Positions 56,266-64,000 are shown, counted from the first letter of the stretch. The stretch: DNA of 64,000 nucleotides from Pseudomonas sp. WJP1 (GCF_028471945.1 NZ_CP110128.1:794501-858500), one strand, 5' to 3'. Numbers and translations are program-made. Notes: generated by a model not told the origin, from the letters alone.

Positions 56266-56655
56266 GGTGGCCTCATGATTTGTTGTCATTTTTTGATTTT
56301 GAGGACGACCTCGTGAGTCGTGCCTGCGGATACTTATGCAGGGGCCATACCCAATGCAAGATCCAGAGCGACTACAAGTGTTAAACAGTGGCACGAACGT
56401 ACCTTAATGTCGCATTTGTATAAAACTTGACGCATTTGACCGTTTGCGCGGCGTTTTTGTAGTGCAACTGGCGCACTTTAATGGTGCGTTAAAGCCTTGG
56501 GTTGCCCGTGAGTGGGGCGGGGTGTTACCTATTTATACCCCGTCCTTGACGGGTGTGTGGGGTTGAATGGGAGTGCTTATCGTTGCACTGGTATTGGTCG
56601 CGGGTTGCGAGTAGTACAAGGTGCAACTTTTCATTTCAGTGTGTAGGTCATCTCT
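56266..56655. other. Non-coding gap upstream of binding-protein copy 3
   Basis: About 390 bases with lower GC than the surroundings (for example around 56400-56440) and no convincing gene on either strand. It should hold the promoter for the first binding-protein gene. I could not identify a clear -35/-10 or sigma-54 box. Confidence 0.5.
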
Positions 56656-56754
56656 GTAGGAGCTGCCGCAGGCTGCGATCTTTCTGGTAGCCACTGAAAT
56701 GTTCAGAGAGCATAGATCAGGATCAAAAGATCGCAGCCTGCGGCAGCTCCTACA
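56656..56754. repeat. REP inverted pair (GTAGGAGCTGCCGCAGGCTGCGATC type)
   Basis: Arms TGTAGGAGCTGCCGCAGGCT and AGCCTGCGGCAGCTCCTACA, with GCGATCTTT pairing to AAAGATCGC, spacer about 40 bases. A shorter relic of this family lies at 14182. Confidence 0.92.
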
Positions 56755-56760
56755 GGGATA

Positions 56761-56796
56761 AAAAAAGGCGATCACTTGGGTGATCGCCGTTTTTGT
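56761..56796. terminator. Bidirectional terminator downstream of the SIMPL gene
   Basis: Stem GGCGATCAC-TTGG-GTGATCGCC flanked by A6 on the left and T5 on the right, so it works for the minus-strand SIMPL gene (T-run TTTTTT on that strand). Confidence 0.88.
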
Positions 56797-56811
56797 TCAG
56801 AGGTTATCTAT

Positions 56812-57528
56812 TCAAGGCATCAGCACTTCAATCGATCCATCGGCCGTCATGCTGACCTGGCTGGTGCCGGCCTCAACTTCCGGCGTCACCGGAGCGGCGT
56901 CCATGCTGGCGGCTTTCATCATCATCGGCCCGCGCATGTACGGTTGCGGGTAACCAATGCTGTTGAAGTTCAGATTGACGATTTTGTAACCCTTGCCGCC
57001 CAGGGCATCGGTAGCCAATTGTGCACGGGCCTTGAAGGCCGTCACGGCCTCTTTGAGCAAGGCGTCTTCGCTGGCCTTGCGCGTAGGCGTGGCGATGGCG
57101 AAATCCATGCCGCCCATTTTCAGGTCGGTGAGCAGTTCGCCGGTCAGCTTCGACAGTGCGGCGAAGTCCGGGCTTTCCAGGCGCAGTTCGGCACGCTCGC
57201 GCCAGCCGGTGATTTTCTGGCCTTTGGCGTCGTAGATCGGGTAGCTGTTGCGACTGCCCTGGCGCAAGGTGATGTCCTTGACCTGCTTGGCCTGGGCCAG
57301 GGCCTTGTTCATGGTGGTGCTGACGTCCGCGGCGAGTTTGGCCGGGTCGGTATTCTGTTCTTCGGTGTAGAGGGTCACGATCATCAGGTCGCGAGCCACT
57401 TCCTGGCTGACTTCGGCGCGCAGGGAAATCTGGTTGTAATGCAGCTCGTCGGCGGCCAGGGCCGGAAGGGCGGCGAGGGTGCCGGCACTCAGGGCGAGGA
57501 GGGCGGCGCTGCGGCGGAATGTGTGCAT
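56812..57528 (-). CDS. SIMPL-domain (DUF541) periplasmic protein
   Basis: 238 aa. Signal peptide MHTFRRSAALLALSAGTLAA to ALAA. SIMPL fold motifs: ISLRAEVSQEVARDLMIVTL, KDITLRQGSRNSYPIYD, ALGGKGYKIVNLNFN. Members are periplasmic or outer-membrane-associated and implicated in stress tolerance; the exact role is unknown. GGAG lies 5 bases before the ATG. Divergent from roxS. Confidence 0.85.
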   Translation of the reverse strand: MHTFRRSAALLALSAGTLAALPALAADELHYNQISLRAEVSQEVARDLMIVTLYTEEQNTDPAKLAADVSTTMNKALAQAKQVKDITLRQGSRNSYPIYDAKGQKITGWRERAELRLESPDFAALSKLTGELLTDLKMGGMDFAIATPTRKASEDALLKEAVTAFKARAQLATDALGGKGYKIVNLNFNSIGYPQPYMRGPMMMKAASMDAAPVTPEVEAGTSQVSMTADGSIEVLMP

Positions 57529-57610
57529 GAAGGCTCCTAAGTGGGGGCGCAGGTTGATGGGCCGGGCCTGCGTGAAACCATCAGACTCTATGGAGCGGCG
57601 GCAAGTTTCA

Positions 57611-57663
57611 AGCGGCAGGCTGCAAGCTTATTACTGGATGTTTGCAGCTTTAAGCTTGCCGCT
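57611..57663. repeat. Imperfect inverted repeat in the SIMPL-roxS gap
   Basis: AGCGGCAGGCTGCAAGCTT and the opposite TGCAGCTTTAAGCTTGCCGCT pair imperfectly. This AAGCTTGCCGC-type motif looks like a repeat family common in Pseudomonas intergenic DNA, distinct from the GTAGGAGC type. Confidence 0.5.
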
Positions 57664-57758
57664 GCTTCTCTGTGTCCTTTTGCCGCACTTTCGCCTGCCA
57701 GCCCCCGCGCTTGGTTATACTCCCGTCGATCCGCCTGGAGCGCTCATCAGGAGAGCTC

Positions 57759-59021
57759 ATGCTCGCCCCCGTTCAAATCACTTCCGCCACGCGCCAGAAT
57801 CTCTGGCGGTTGACGTTCATCCGCACTTTGGTCCTGGCCGCCCAAGCCGGTTCCGTAGGCCTGGCCTACTGGCTCGAACTGTTGCCGTTGCCCTGGTTCC
57901 AACTGGCCGCGACCCTCGGCTGCTCGATGCTGCTGTGTGCCTTCACGGCCATTCGGCTGCGTACCAGCTGGCCGGTCACCGAGCTCGAATACGCGGTGCA
58001 GCTGGCCTGCGACCTGTTTATCCACAGTGCGTTACTGTATTTCTCGGGGGGGTCGACCAACCCGTTCGTCTCTTATTACCTGGTACCGCTGACCATCGCG
58101 GCAGTGACCTTGCCATGGCGTTACTCGGTGATTCTGTCGGGCATTGCCCTGGCCATGTATACCTTGCTGCTGGCGCGCTTCTACCCGCTGCAAACCTTCC
58201 CGATCGCCCGGGAAAACCTGCAGGTGTACGGAATGTGGCTGAGCTTCGCCCTGGCGGCGGCAGTGATCACGTTCTTCGCCGCGCGCATGGCCGAGGAGCT
58301 GCGTCGCCAGGAAGAGCTGCGGGCCATTCGCCGGGAAGAAGGCCTGCGCGACCAGCAACTGTTGGCCGTCGCTACCCAGGCGGCGGGCGCCGCCCATGAG
58401 CTGGGCACGCCGCTGGCAACCATGAGCGTGTTGCTCAAGGAGATGCAGCAGGATCATCCTGACCCGATGCTGCAGGATGACCTGAAGGTGCTGCAGGACC
58501 AGGTCAAGCTGTGCAAGGAGACCTTGCAACAACTTGTTCGGGCGGCTGAGGCCAATCGCCGGCTGGCGGTGCAGATGCAGGACGTCACCGACTGGCTCGA
58601 CGAAGCGCTCAATCGCTGGCACCTGATGCGTCCGGAAGCCAGCTATCGCTTCCAGCGCCTGGGCCAGGGCACGGTACCGCGCATGGCGCCGCCGCCGGAC
58701 CTGACCCAGGCGCTGCTCAATTTGCTCAACAACGCGGCGGATGCCTGCCCTGAAGGGCTGCAGGTGACCCTGGACTGGAATGCCGAGGACTTGACCATCA
58801 GCATCCGCGACCACGGTGCTGGTGTGCCGCTGGCCATCGCCGAGCAGATCGGCAAGCCATTTTTTACCACCAAGGGCAAAGGTTTCGGCCTGGGCCTGTT
58901 TTTGAGCAAGGCCAGCGTGACACGCGCCGGCGGCTCAGTGAAACTCTATAGTCATGAGGAAGGCGGCACGCTCACTGAGCTGCGCCTGCCCCACGGCGCC
59001 CGAGGAGACCAACATGAGTGA
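57759..59021 (+). CDS. roxS: Redox sensor histidine kinase RoxS (RegB/PrrB family)
   Basis: 420 aa. Six hydrophobic helices within about 25-190; the quinone-binding motif GGSTNPF sits in the membrane part. H-box AHELGTPLATM with His213; conserved redox Cys252 in LCKETLQQL; ATPase motifs NLLNNAADA, DHGAGVP and GKGFGLGLFL. RegB-type kinases sense quinone redox state and control respiratory oxidases. ATG 57759 has CAGGAGA upstream. A -10-like TATACT lies at 57716. Overlaps roxR by 8 bases. Confidence 0.94.
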   Translation: MLAPVQITSATRQNLWRLTFIRTLVLAAQAGSVGLAYWLELLPLPWFQLAATLGCSMLLCAFTAIRLRTSWPVTELEYAVQLACDLFIHSALLYFSGGSTNPFVSYYLVPLTIAAVTLPWRYSVILSGIALAMYTLLLARFYPLQTFPIARENLQVYGMWLSFALAAAVITFFAARMAEELRRQEELRAIRREEGLRDQQLLAVATQAAGAAHELGTPLATMSVLLKEMQQDHPDPMLQDDLKVLQDQVKLCKETLQQLVRAAEANRRLAVQMQDVTDWLDEALNRWHLMRPEASYRFQRLGQGTVPRMAPPPDLTQALLNLLNNAADACPEGLQVTLDWNAEDLTISIRDHGAGVPLAIAEQIGKPFFTTKGKGFGLGLFLSKASVTRAGGSVKLYSHEEGGTLTELRLPHGARGDQHE

Positions 59022-59574
59022 CGAAATCCAAGTCGAAGGCGAAGAACTGCCGCATTTGCTGCTGGTCGACGATGACGCGACCTTTACCCGGGTGATGGCC
59101 CGCGCCATGGCCCGCCGTGGCTTCCGTGTCAGCACCGCCGGTTCCGCCGAAGAGGGGCTGACCATCGCCCAGGCCGATCTACCGGACTATGCCGCCCTGG
59201 ACCTGAAGATGGATGGCGATTCGGGCCTGGTGCTGCTGCCCAAACTGCTGGAAATGGACCCGGAAATGCGCGTGGTGATCCTCACCGGTTATTCGAGCAT
59301 TGCCACCGCCGTGGAGGCGATCAAGCGTGGCGCCTGCAACTACCTGTGCAAACCGGCCGATGCCGACGACGTATTGGCCGCGCTGTTGTCCGAACACGCC
59401 GACCTCGACAGCCTGGTGCCGGAAAACCCGATGTCCGTGGACCGCCTGCAGTGGGAACACATCCAGCGCGTGTTGACCGAACACGAAGGCAACATCTCCG
59501 CCACCGCCCGTGCCCTGGGCATGCACCGCCGCACGCTGCAGCGCAAACTGCAGAAGCGTCCCGTTCGTCGCTGA
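59014..59574 (+). CDS. roxR: Response regulator RoxR (RegA/PrrA family)
   Basis: 186 aa. Receiver domain with phospho-acceptor Asp63 (ALDLKMDGDSG), acidic pocket LLLVDDDATFTR and Lys in YLCKPADADD; a Pro-rich linker, then a Fis-type helix-turn-helix (ISATARALGMHRRTLQRKLQ). ATG 59014 with GAGGAGA upstream lies inside the end of roxS, so the pair is translationally coupled. Confidence 0.95.
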   Translation: MSDEIQVEGEELPHLLLVDDDATFTRVMARAMARRGFRVSTAGSAEEGLTIAQADLPDYAALDLKMDGDSGLVLLPKLLEMDPEMRVVILTGYSSIATAVEAIKRGACNYLCKPADADDVLAALLSEHADLDSLVPENPMSVDRLQWEHIQRVLTEHEGNISATARALGMHRRTLQRKLQKRPVRR

Positions 59575-59614
59575 ACCTGCGCTGAACGAATGCCGGCCGC
59601 TCCTCGCGACAAAC

Positions 59615-59640
59615 CGAACCGATCATCTATGATCGGTTCG
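59615..59640. promoter_or_regulatory. Perfect 12-bp palindrome between roxR and the ABC exporter gene
   Basis: CGAACCGATCAT-CT-ATGATCGGTTCG, 32 bases before the next start codon. It lacks an immediate T-run (TGCATGTACTTTTC follows), so it may be an operator or a weak terminator. Confidence 0.6.
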
Positions 59641-59671
59641 TGCATGTACTTTTCTTTATCGAGCCTTATCC

Positions 59672-61399
59672 ATGAATCAGAACGCTGAATATTCCGCGGT
59701 CAATGATGCTGTGCGCGGGCAGTTTTTCCGAAAAGTTTGGGCGATGATCACGCCTTATTGGCAGAGCGAAGAAAAGGCCAAGGCCTGGACGTTGCTGATC
59801 GCGGTGATTGCGCTGTCGTTGATCAGCGTGGGGATCTCGGTGTGGTTCAACACCTGGTACAAGGACTTCTACAACGCCCTGCAGCAAAAGGACGAGGAGG
59901 CTTTCTGGCGGCTGATCCTGTATTTCTGCGCGATTGCCGCGGTGGCGATTGTCGGTGCGGTGTACCGGCTCTACCTGACGCAGATGCTGACGATTCGCTG
60001 GCGGGCGTGGCTCACCGAAAAGCATTTCGCCCGTTGGTTGGGCAATAAGAATTACTACCAGCTGGAGCAGGGCGGTTACACCGATAACCCGGACCAGCGC
60101 ATTTCCGAAGACCTCAATAATTTCACGTCCGACACCTTGAGCCTGGGCGTCGGCCTGCTGCGCAATATCGTCAGCCTGGTGTCGTTCTCCATCATCCTCT
60201 GGGGGGTGTCGGGAAGCATCGAGGTGTTCGGGGTGACCATTCCCGGCTACATGTTCTGGTGCGTACTGGTCTATGCGGTGGTGGGTAGCTGGCTGACGCA
60301 TTTGATCGGTCGTCGCTTGATCGGCCTGAATAACCGCCAACAACGCTTCGAAGCCGACCTGCGTTTCTCCATGGTGCGGGTTCGCGAGAATGCCGAAAGC
60401 ATTGCGTTGTACAACGGCGAGCCCAATGAGAACCGCCGCTTGACCCATCGTTTCTCGATGGTCTGGCACAACTTCTGGGACATCATGAAAGTGTCCAAGC
60501 GCCTGACCTTCTTCACCTCCGGTTACGAGCAGGCGGCCATCATCTTCCCCTTCATGGTTGCTGCGCCACGTTACCTGGCCGGCAAGATCGAGCTGGGCGA
60601 GCTGATGCAGATAAGCTCGGCGTTCGGCAATGTCCAGGACAGCTTCAGCTGGTTTATCACCGCGTACCAGAGCCTCGCTTCATGGCGCGCCACCTGCGAT
60701 CGCCTGCTCAGTTTCCGTCAGGCCATGACTGACAACGAGCAACGCGCGCCGGCCATTGACGTGCAGAACTCGGGCTCAGCCTTGAAGGTGCATAACCTGG
60801 GCCTCGACCTGGCTGACGGTCGCCACCTGTTGACCAGTGGCGACATGACCGTGCAGGAAGGCGAGCGCGTCATGCTCAGTGGTCGTTCCGGCAGCGGCAA
60901 ATCGACCCTGCTGCGGGCAATGGGGCACCTGTGGCCGATGGGTCATGGCAGCATCCGCCTGCCGACGGCGCGTTATCTGTTCCTGCCGCAAAAACCGTAC
61001 TTGCCGATTGGCACGTTGCGTGAGGCCCTGAGTTATCCACAGGCCGGCGATACCTATCCGAACGAGCGCTACGTGCACGTTCTGGAAACCTGTCGTTTAC
61101 CGCACCTGGTGGCGCGTCTCGACGAAGCCAATCACTGGCAGCGCATGTTGTCGCCGGGTGAGCAGCAACGCCTGGCCTTTGCCCGTGCGCTGCTATATGC
61201 CCCGCAATGGCTGTACATGGACGAAGCGACTTCGGCGATGGATGAAGAAGACGAGGCGTCGCTGTATCAGGCACTGATCGATGAGTTGCCGGGCCTGAGC
61301 ATTGTCAGCGTCGGCCATCGCAGCAGCCTCAAGCGCTTCCATCCGCGGCACATTCGTATCGAGAATGGCCATCTGGTGGACCAGACCGTGACTGCCTGA
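59672..61399 (+). CDS. SbmA/BacA-like ABC transporter (membrane and ATPase fused)
   Basis: 575 aa. Membrane part with about six helices (about 40-60, 80-105, 165-185, 200-220, 290-310) and ISVWFNTWYKDFYNALQQKD, RISEDLNNFTSDTLSLGVG, RFSMVRVRENAESIALYNGE typical of SbmA/BacA/YddA. ATPase part: Walker A GRSGSGKST near 403, signature LSPGEQQRLAFARA, Walker B WLYMDEATSAMD. Members of this half-transporter family import peptides or vitamin B12, or act on very-long-chain fatty acids; the substrate here is unknown. Ribosome site is weak. Likely monocistronic. Confidence 0.9.
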   Translation: MNQNAEYSAVNDAVRGQFFRKVWAMITPYWQSEEKAKAWTLLIAVIALSLISVGISVWFNTWYKDFYNALQQKDEEAFWRLILYFCAIAAVAIVGAVYRLYLTQMLTIRWRAWLTEKHFARWLGNKNYYQLEQGGYTDNPDQRISEDLNNFTSDTLSLGVGLLRNIVSLVSFSIILWGVSGSIEVFGVTIPGYMFWCVLVYAVVGSWLTHLIGRRLIGLNNRQQRFEADLRFSMVRVRENAESIALYNGEPNENRRLTHRFSMVWHNFWDIMKVSKRLTFFTSGYEQAAIIFPFMVAAPRYLAGKIELGELMQISSAFGNVQDSFSWFITAYQSLASWRATCDRLLSFRQAMTDNEQRAPAIDVQNSGSALKVHNLGLDLADGRHLLTSGDMTVQEGERVMLSGRSGSGKSTLLRAMGHLWPMGHGSIRLPTARYLFLPQKPYLPIGTLREALSYPQAGDTYPNERYVHVLETCRLPHLVARLDEANHWQRMLSPGEQQRLAFARALLYAPQWLYMDEATSAMDEEDEASLYQALIDELPGLSIVSVGHRSSLKRFHPRHIRIENGHLVDQTVTA

Positions 61400-61413
61400 A
61401 CCCCACAGTCCTC

Positions 61414-61503
61414 TGTAGGAGCGAGGCTTGCCCGCGAAGAACGATAACGCGACCTTAAATAGGCACCGTGTAACGACTTTCGCGGGCAAGCCTCGCTCCT
61501 ACA
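61414..61503. repeat. REP inverted pair (GTAGGAGCGAGGCTTGCCCGCGAA type)
   Basis: TGTAGGAGCGAGGCTTGCCC and GGGCAAGCCTCGCTCCTACA arms, about 45 bases apart, same family as at 39263. Located between the ABC exporter and the regulator gene. Confidence 0.92.
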
Positions 61504-61583
61504 GAGGCGAGGTGGTGGTGATCGTACAACCGCGTTGAGCTATGATGCGTTTTCAGCCGATTTTTTCGAGACAGATGTTCACC

Positions 61584-62333
61584 ATGGAAAACCCGAACGA
61601 CGCACCACGCCTCCCTCGCAAGCGCCGCAGCCTCGCTCAGGAACTGGTGACGGTGCTGTCCGAGCAGATCCGCGACGGTCACCTCAAGCGTGGCGACAAG
61701 TTGCCCACCGAGTCGGCGATCATGGATGCCCATGGCGTCAGCCGCACGGTGGTGCGCGAGGCGATTTCCCGTTTGCAGGCGGCCGGGCAGGTGGAAACCC
61801 GTCACGGCATCGGCACCTTCGTGCTCGATACCCCGAGCCCGAGCGGTTTCCGTATCGACCCGGCGACTGTGGTCACCCTGCGTGACGTGCTGGCCATCCT
61901 GGAACTGCGCATCAGCCTCGAAGTGGAGTCCGCCGGCCTCGCCGCGCAACGTCGCAGCCCCGAGCAGTTGGCACTGATGCGCGCGGCGCTGGATGCCCTC
62001 AATGAAAGCGTTTCCCATGCCAGCGATGCCGTGGCCTCGGACTTCCAGTTCCACCTGCAGATTGCCCTGGCGACCGGCAACCGCTACTTCACCGACATCA
62101 TGACCCACCTGGGCACGAGCATCATCCCGCGTACCCGCCTCAACTCGGCGCGACTGGCCCATGACGATCAGCAGCACTACATGAATCGCCTCAGCCGCGA
62201 GCACGAAGAGATCTACGACGCCATCGCCCGCCAGGACTCCGATGCGGCGCGTGCGGCCATGCGTTTGCACCTGACCAATAGCCGCGAACGGCTGCGTCAT
62301 GCCCATGAAGAGGCTGAGGCGCAGCGGGGGTAA
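61584..62333 (+). CDS. FadR-family (GntR superfamily) regulator, likely of sugar-acid catabolism
   Basis: 249 aa from ATG 61584; another ATG 9 bases upstream (61575) is equally possible, and neither has a strong ribosome site. N-terminal winged helix: KLPTESAIMDAHGVSRTVVREAISRLQAAG with HGIGTFV; C-terminal FCD ligand domain with metal-type residues (Asp/His in SDFQFHLQIALATGN and HEEIYDAIARQD). Because kdgD follows 413 bases downstream with an operator-like inverted repeat, it probably represses glucarate/galactarate genes and is released by the sugar acid. Placement-based inference. Confidence 0.85.
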   Translation: MENPNDAPRLPRKRRSLAQELVTVLSEQIRDGHLKRGDKLPTESAIMDAHGVSRTVVREAISRLQAAGQVETRHGIGTFVLDTPSPSGFRIDPATVVTLRDVLAILELRISLEVESAGLAAQRRSPEQLALMRAALDALNESVSHASDAVASDFQFHLQIALATGNRYFTDIMTHLGTSIIPRTRLNSARLAHDDQQHYMNRLSREHEEIYDAIARQDSDAARAAMRLHLTNSRERLRHAHEEAEAQRG

Positions 62334-62371
62334 GATTCCGGGTCAGGTAATCAATTGCCTGTCAGATCCTC

Positions 62372-62464
62372 TTCGCGAGCAGGCTCGCTCCCACAGTTGA
62401 TCGTGGCGGTTCACAAGATGTGTGGCCGCAGGTGAGCCACTGTGGGAGCGGGCTTGCCCGCGAA
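62372..62464. repeat. REP inverted pair (GTGGGAGCGGGCTTGCCCGCGAA type)
   Basis: Left arm TTCGCGAGCAGGCTCGCTCC, right arm GGGAGCGGGCTTGCCCGCGAA, about 45 bases apart. The two arms differ by several bases, so this pair is older or made of two subtypes. Confidence 0.85.
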
Positions 62465-62651
62465 GGGGCCATAAACCGATGCACACATCCTTCAGGCGCT
62501 CCGCCGATCGTTATTGAATCTTCCGACAACGTATCTCTATCAAGCCGTTGATCGCGAAACCTAACTCCATCCTCCTAGCATGTAAGCCCAGCAAACACGG
62601 GCGTTCACGCCTTCTTGTCGAACAATTTTCACCCCTGACGATGAAATGCAG

Positions 62652-62679
62652 TTGACGGTTGTATTTTAAGTTGTACGAT
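62652..62679 (+). promoter_or_regulatory. Sigma-70 promoter of kdgD
   Basis: -35 TTGACG (62652-62657) and -10 TACGAT (62674-62679) with a 16-bp spacer. The -10 lies within the inverted repeat at 62668-62691. Confidence 0.55.
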
Positions 62680-62691
62680 GACCTACAACTT
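62668..62691. promoter_or_regulatory. Operator-like inverted repeat overlapping the kdgD -10 box
   Basis: Perfect 8-bp arms AAGTTGTA and TACAACTT around CGATGACC. The TTGTA...TACAA pattern fits GntR/FadR-type operators. It lies 56 bases before the kdgD start codon. Confidence 0.65.
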
Positions 62692-62746
62692 CAGCGCAGG
62701 CTGAACGGTTTTCTCACATAACGTCGCTACCCAGGGTGTTCGAATA

Positions 62747-63658
62747 ATGAATCCACAAGAACTGAAGTCCATCCTCTCCTCCGGTCTGCTGTCTTTCCCG
62801 GTCACCGATTTCAATGCCCAGGGCGATTTCAACCGCGCTGGCTACATCAAGCGTCTGGAATGGCTGGCCCCATACGGCGCCTCGGCTTTGTTCGCCGCAG
62901 GCGGCACCGGTGAGTTCTTCTCTCTGGCGGCCAGCGAATATTCGGAAATCATCAAGACGGCCGTCGACACTTGCGCCACCAGCGTGCCAATTCTCGCCGG
63001 TGTCGGTGGTTCCACCCGCCAGGCCATCGAATACGCACAGGAAGCTGAGCGTCTGGGCGCCAAAGGCCTGTTGCTGCTGCCGCACTACCTGACCGAAGCC
63101 AGCCAGGACGGCGTTGCCGCCCACGTTGAAGCCGTGTGCAAATCGGTCAACATCGGCGTGGTGGTCTACAACCGTAACGTCTGCCGCCTGAACGCGCCGC
63201 TGCTGGAGCGTCTGGCCGAGCGCTGCCCGAACCTGATCGGCTACAAGGATGGCCTGGGTGATATCGAGTTGATGGTGTCGATCCGTCGCCGCCTCGGTGA
63301 TCGCTTCACTTACCTGGGTGGTCTGCCGACCGCCGAAGTCTACGCCGCGGCCTACAAGGCCCTGGGTGTACCGGTCTACTCCTCGGCGGTGTTCAACTTC
63401 ATTCCGAAAACCGCGATGGATTTCTACCACGCCATCGCTCGTGAAGATCACGCCACCGTCGGCAAGATCATCGACGACTTCTTCCTGCCATACCTGGACA
63501 TCCGTAACCGCAAAGCCGGTTACGCGGTAAGCATCGTCAAGGCCGGGGCAAAAATCGCCGGTTATGACGCGGGCCCTGTGCGTGCGCCGCTGACCGATCT
63601 GACCGGCGAAGAGTACGAAATGCTCGCCGCGCTGATCGACAAGCAGGGTGCGCAATAA
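62747..63658 (+). CDS. kdgD: 5-dehydro-4-deoxyglucarate dehydratase
   Basis: 303 aa, DapA/NanA aldolase superfamily. Dehydrates and decarboxylates 5-dehydro-4-deoxy-D-glucarate to 2-oxoglutarate semialdehyde. Schiff-base Lys167 in [27 protein letters not shown] (substrate loop with GTGE), VYNRNVCRL. The DHDPS Tyr is in VVVYNRN. The following dehydrogenase gene completes the pathway. Ribosome site CAGGG is weak. Confidence 0.93.
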   Translation: MNPQELKSILSSGLLSFPVTDFNAQGDFNRAGYIKRLEWLAPYGASALFAAGGTGEFFSLAASEYSEIIKTAVDTCATSVPILAGVGGSTRQAIEYAQEAERLGAKGLLLLPHYLTEASQDGVAAHVEAVCKSVNIGVVVYNRNVCRLNAPLLERLAERCPNLIGYKDGLGDIELMVSIRRRLGDRFTYLGGLPTAEVYAAAYKALGVPVYSSAVFNFIPKTAMDFYHAIAREDHATVGKIIDDFFLPYLDIRNRKAGYAVSIVKAGAKIAGYDAGPVRAPLTDLTGEEYEMLAALIDKQGAQ

Positions 63659-63673
63659 CAACGATCAAACCGG

Positions 63674-63699
63674 AGCCGCTGAGCGATCAGCGGCTTTTT
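63674..63699 (+). terminator. Hairpin with T-run between kdgD and the dehydrogenase gene
   Basis: AGCCGCTG-AGCGAT-CAGCGGCT followed by TTTTTG. It lies in the short 59-base gap inside what should be one operon, so it probably attenuates the downstream gene or leaves it partly read through. Confidence 0.7.
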
Positions 63700-63717
63700 G
63701 CGTGAGGAGAACGACTC

Positions 63718-64000
63718 GTGACAAAGCGCTACGACAACTACATCAACGGTGAATGGGTCGCCGGTGCCGATTACTCGGTCAACATCAACCCGTCCGAACT
63801 GAGCGACGCCATTGGCGACTACGCCAAGGCTGACCTGACTCAGGTCCACGCCGCCATCGATGCCGCCCGTGCCGCATTCCCGGCATGGTCGGTTTCGGGC
63901 ATTCAGGCCCGTCACGATTCCCTGGATAAGGTCGGTACCGAGATCCTCGCCCGTCGCGAAGAACTCGGCACCCTGCTGGCCCGGGAAGAGGGCAAGACCC
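63718..64000 (+). CDS. Aldehyde dehydrogenase, probably 2-oxoglutarate semialdehyde dehydrogenase (5' part)
   Basis: Starts at GTG 63718 with GAGGAGA about 8 bases upstream and runs off the right edge after 94 codons. Protein begins (M)TKRYDNYINGEWVAGADYSV and continues INPSELSDAIGDYAKAD, DAARAAFPAWSVSG, with LLAREEGKT at the edge: the N-terminal NAD-binding region of the aldehyde dehydrogenase family. Directly after kdgD it is expected to oxidise 2-oxoglutarate semialdehyde to 2-oxoglutarate. Catalytic Cys and Glu lie outside the window. Confidence 0.88.
   Translation, partial: MTKRYDNYINGEWVAGADYSVNINPSELSDAIGDYAKADLTQVHAAIDAARAAFPAWSVSGIQARHDSLDKVGTEILARREELGTLLAREEGKT

Noticed and set aside
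56533..56775. 80-codon minus-strand frame in the gap upstream of binding-protein copy 3
   Set aside because: It runs through half of a REP pair and has no family features.

Overview
The window is a 64 kb stretch of ordinary core chromosome from a Pseudomonas, most probably of the P. fluorescens group. This rests on gene order matching the known Pseudomonas arrangement (ftsH-folP-glmM-tpiA-secG-tRNA-Leu; tRNA-fMet-rimP-nusA-infB-rbfA-truB-rpsO-pnp; nadC-DUF1631-ampDE; fruR/fruBKA; piuBAC-speC; dpp/opdP; roxSR), on high GC with GC-rich third positions, and on many inverted pairs of REP elements of the GTAGGAGC/GTGGGAGC type between genes. I see no prophage, transposase, integrase, CRISPR array or plasmid feature.

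Layout. 1-5.0 kb: 3' part of ftsH, then folate (folP), cell-wall precursor (glmM), glycolysis (tpiA) and protein export (secG) genes. 5.0-14.3 kb: tRNA-Leu(GAG), a promoter with tRNA-fMet, and the translation/RNA block rimP to pnp, closed by a strong terminator and a tRNA-Thr(CGT). 14.4-22.5 kb: small DUF6388-like protein, nadC (minus), a DUF1631 protein, ampD-ampE, a REP cluster, a chemoreceptor, a zinc-ribbon membrane protein and tatD (minus). 22.4-29.3 kb: fructose PTS, with repressor fruR divergent from fruB-fruK-fruA and two Cra-like sites in the gap. 29.4-31 kb: a Tat-exported PhoD-like phosphatase.

31.0-37.7 kb: iron-uptake cluster. TonB receptor piuA and PepSY/flavodoxin reductase piuB on the minus strand face piuC plus a SEL1-repeat gene on the plus strand, with Fur-box candidates between and an identical 31-bp palindrome at each outer edge. 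37.7-42.8 kb (minus): ornithine decarboxylase speC and an OpuC-type osmoprotectant ABC operon. 43.1-45.3 kb: prfC and a small acidic secreted protein. 45.5-56.3 kb (minus): dipeptide uptake locus with three paralogous periplasmic binding proteins, the OprD-family porin opdP and one ABC transporter dppBCDF, with RNA hairpins or terminators in every long gap. 56.8-59.6 kb: SIMPL protein (minus) and the RegBA-type redox two-component system roxSR. 59.7-61.4 kb: SbmA/BacA-like ABC exporter. 61.6-64 kb: FadR-type regulator, kdgD and the start of a semialdehyde dehydrogenase, i.e. glucarate/galactarate breakdown to 2-oxoglutarate.

No wholly new system was found. The most interesting unexplained signals are regulatory: a perfect operator overlapping the kdgD promoter, the hairpin/terminator pattern of the three-binding-protein dpp locus, the twin palindromes bracketing the piu cluster, a reverse-strand terminator upstream of speC, and an ampE stop codon lying inside a REP repeat. 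All functions are inferred by reading the sequence and family motifs; no database search was run.
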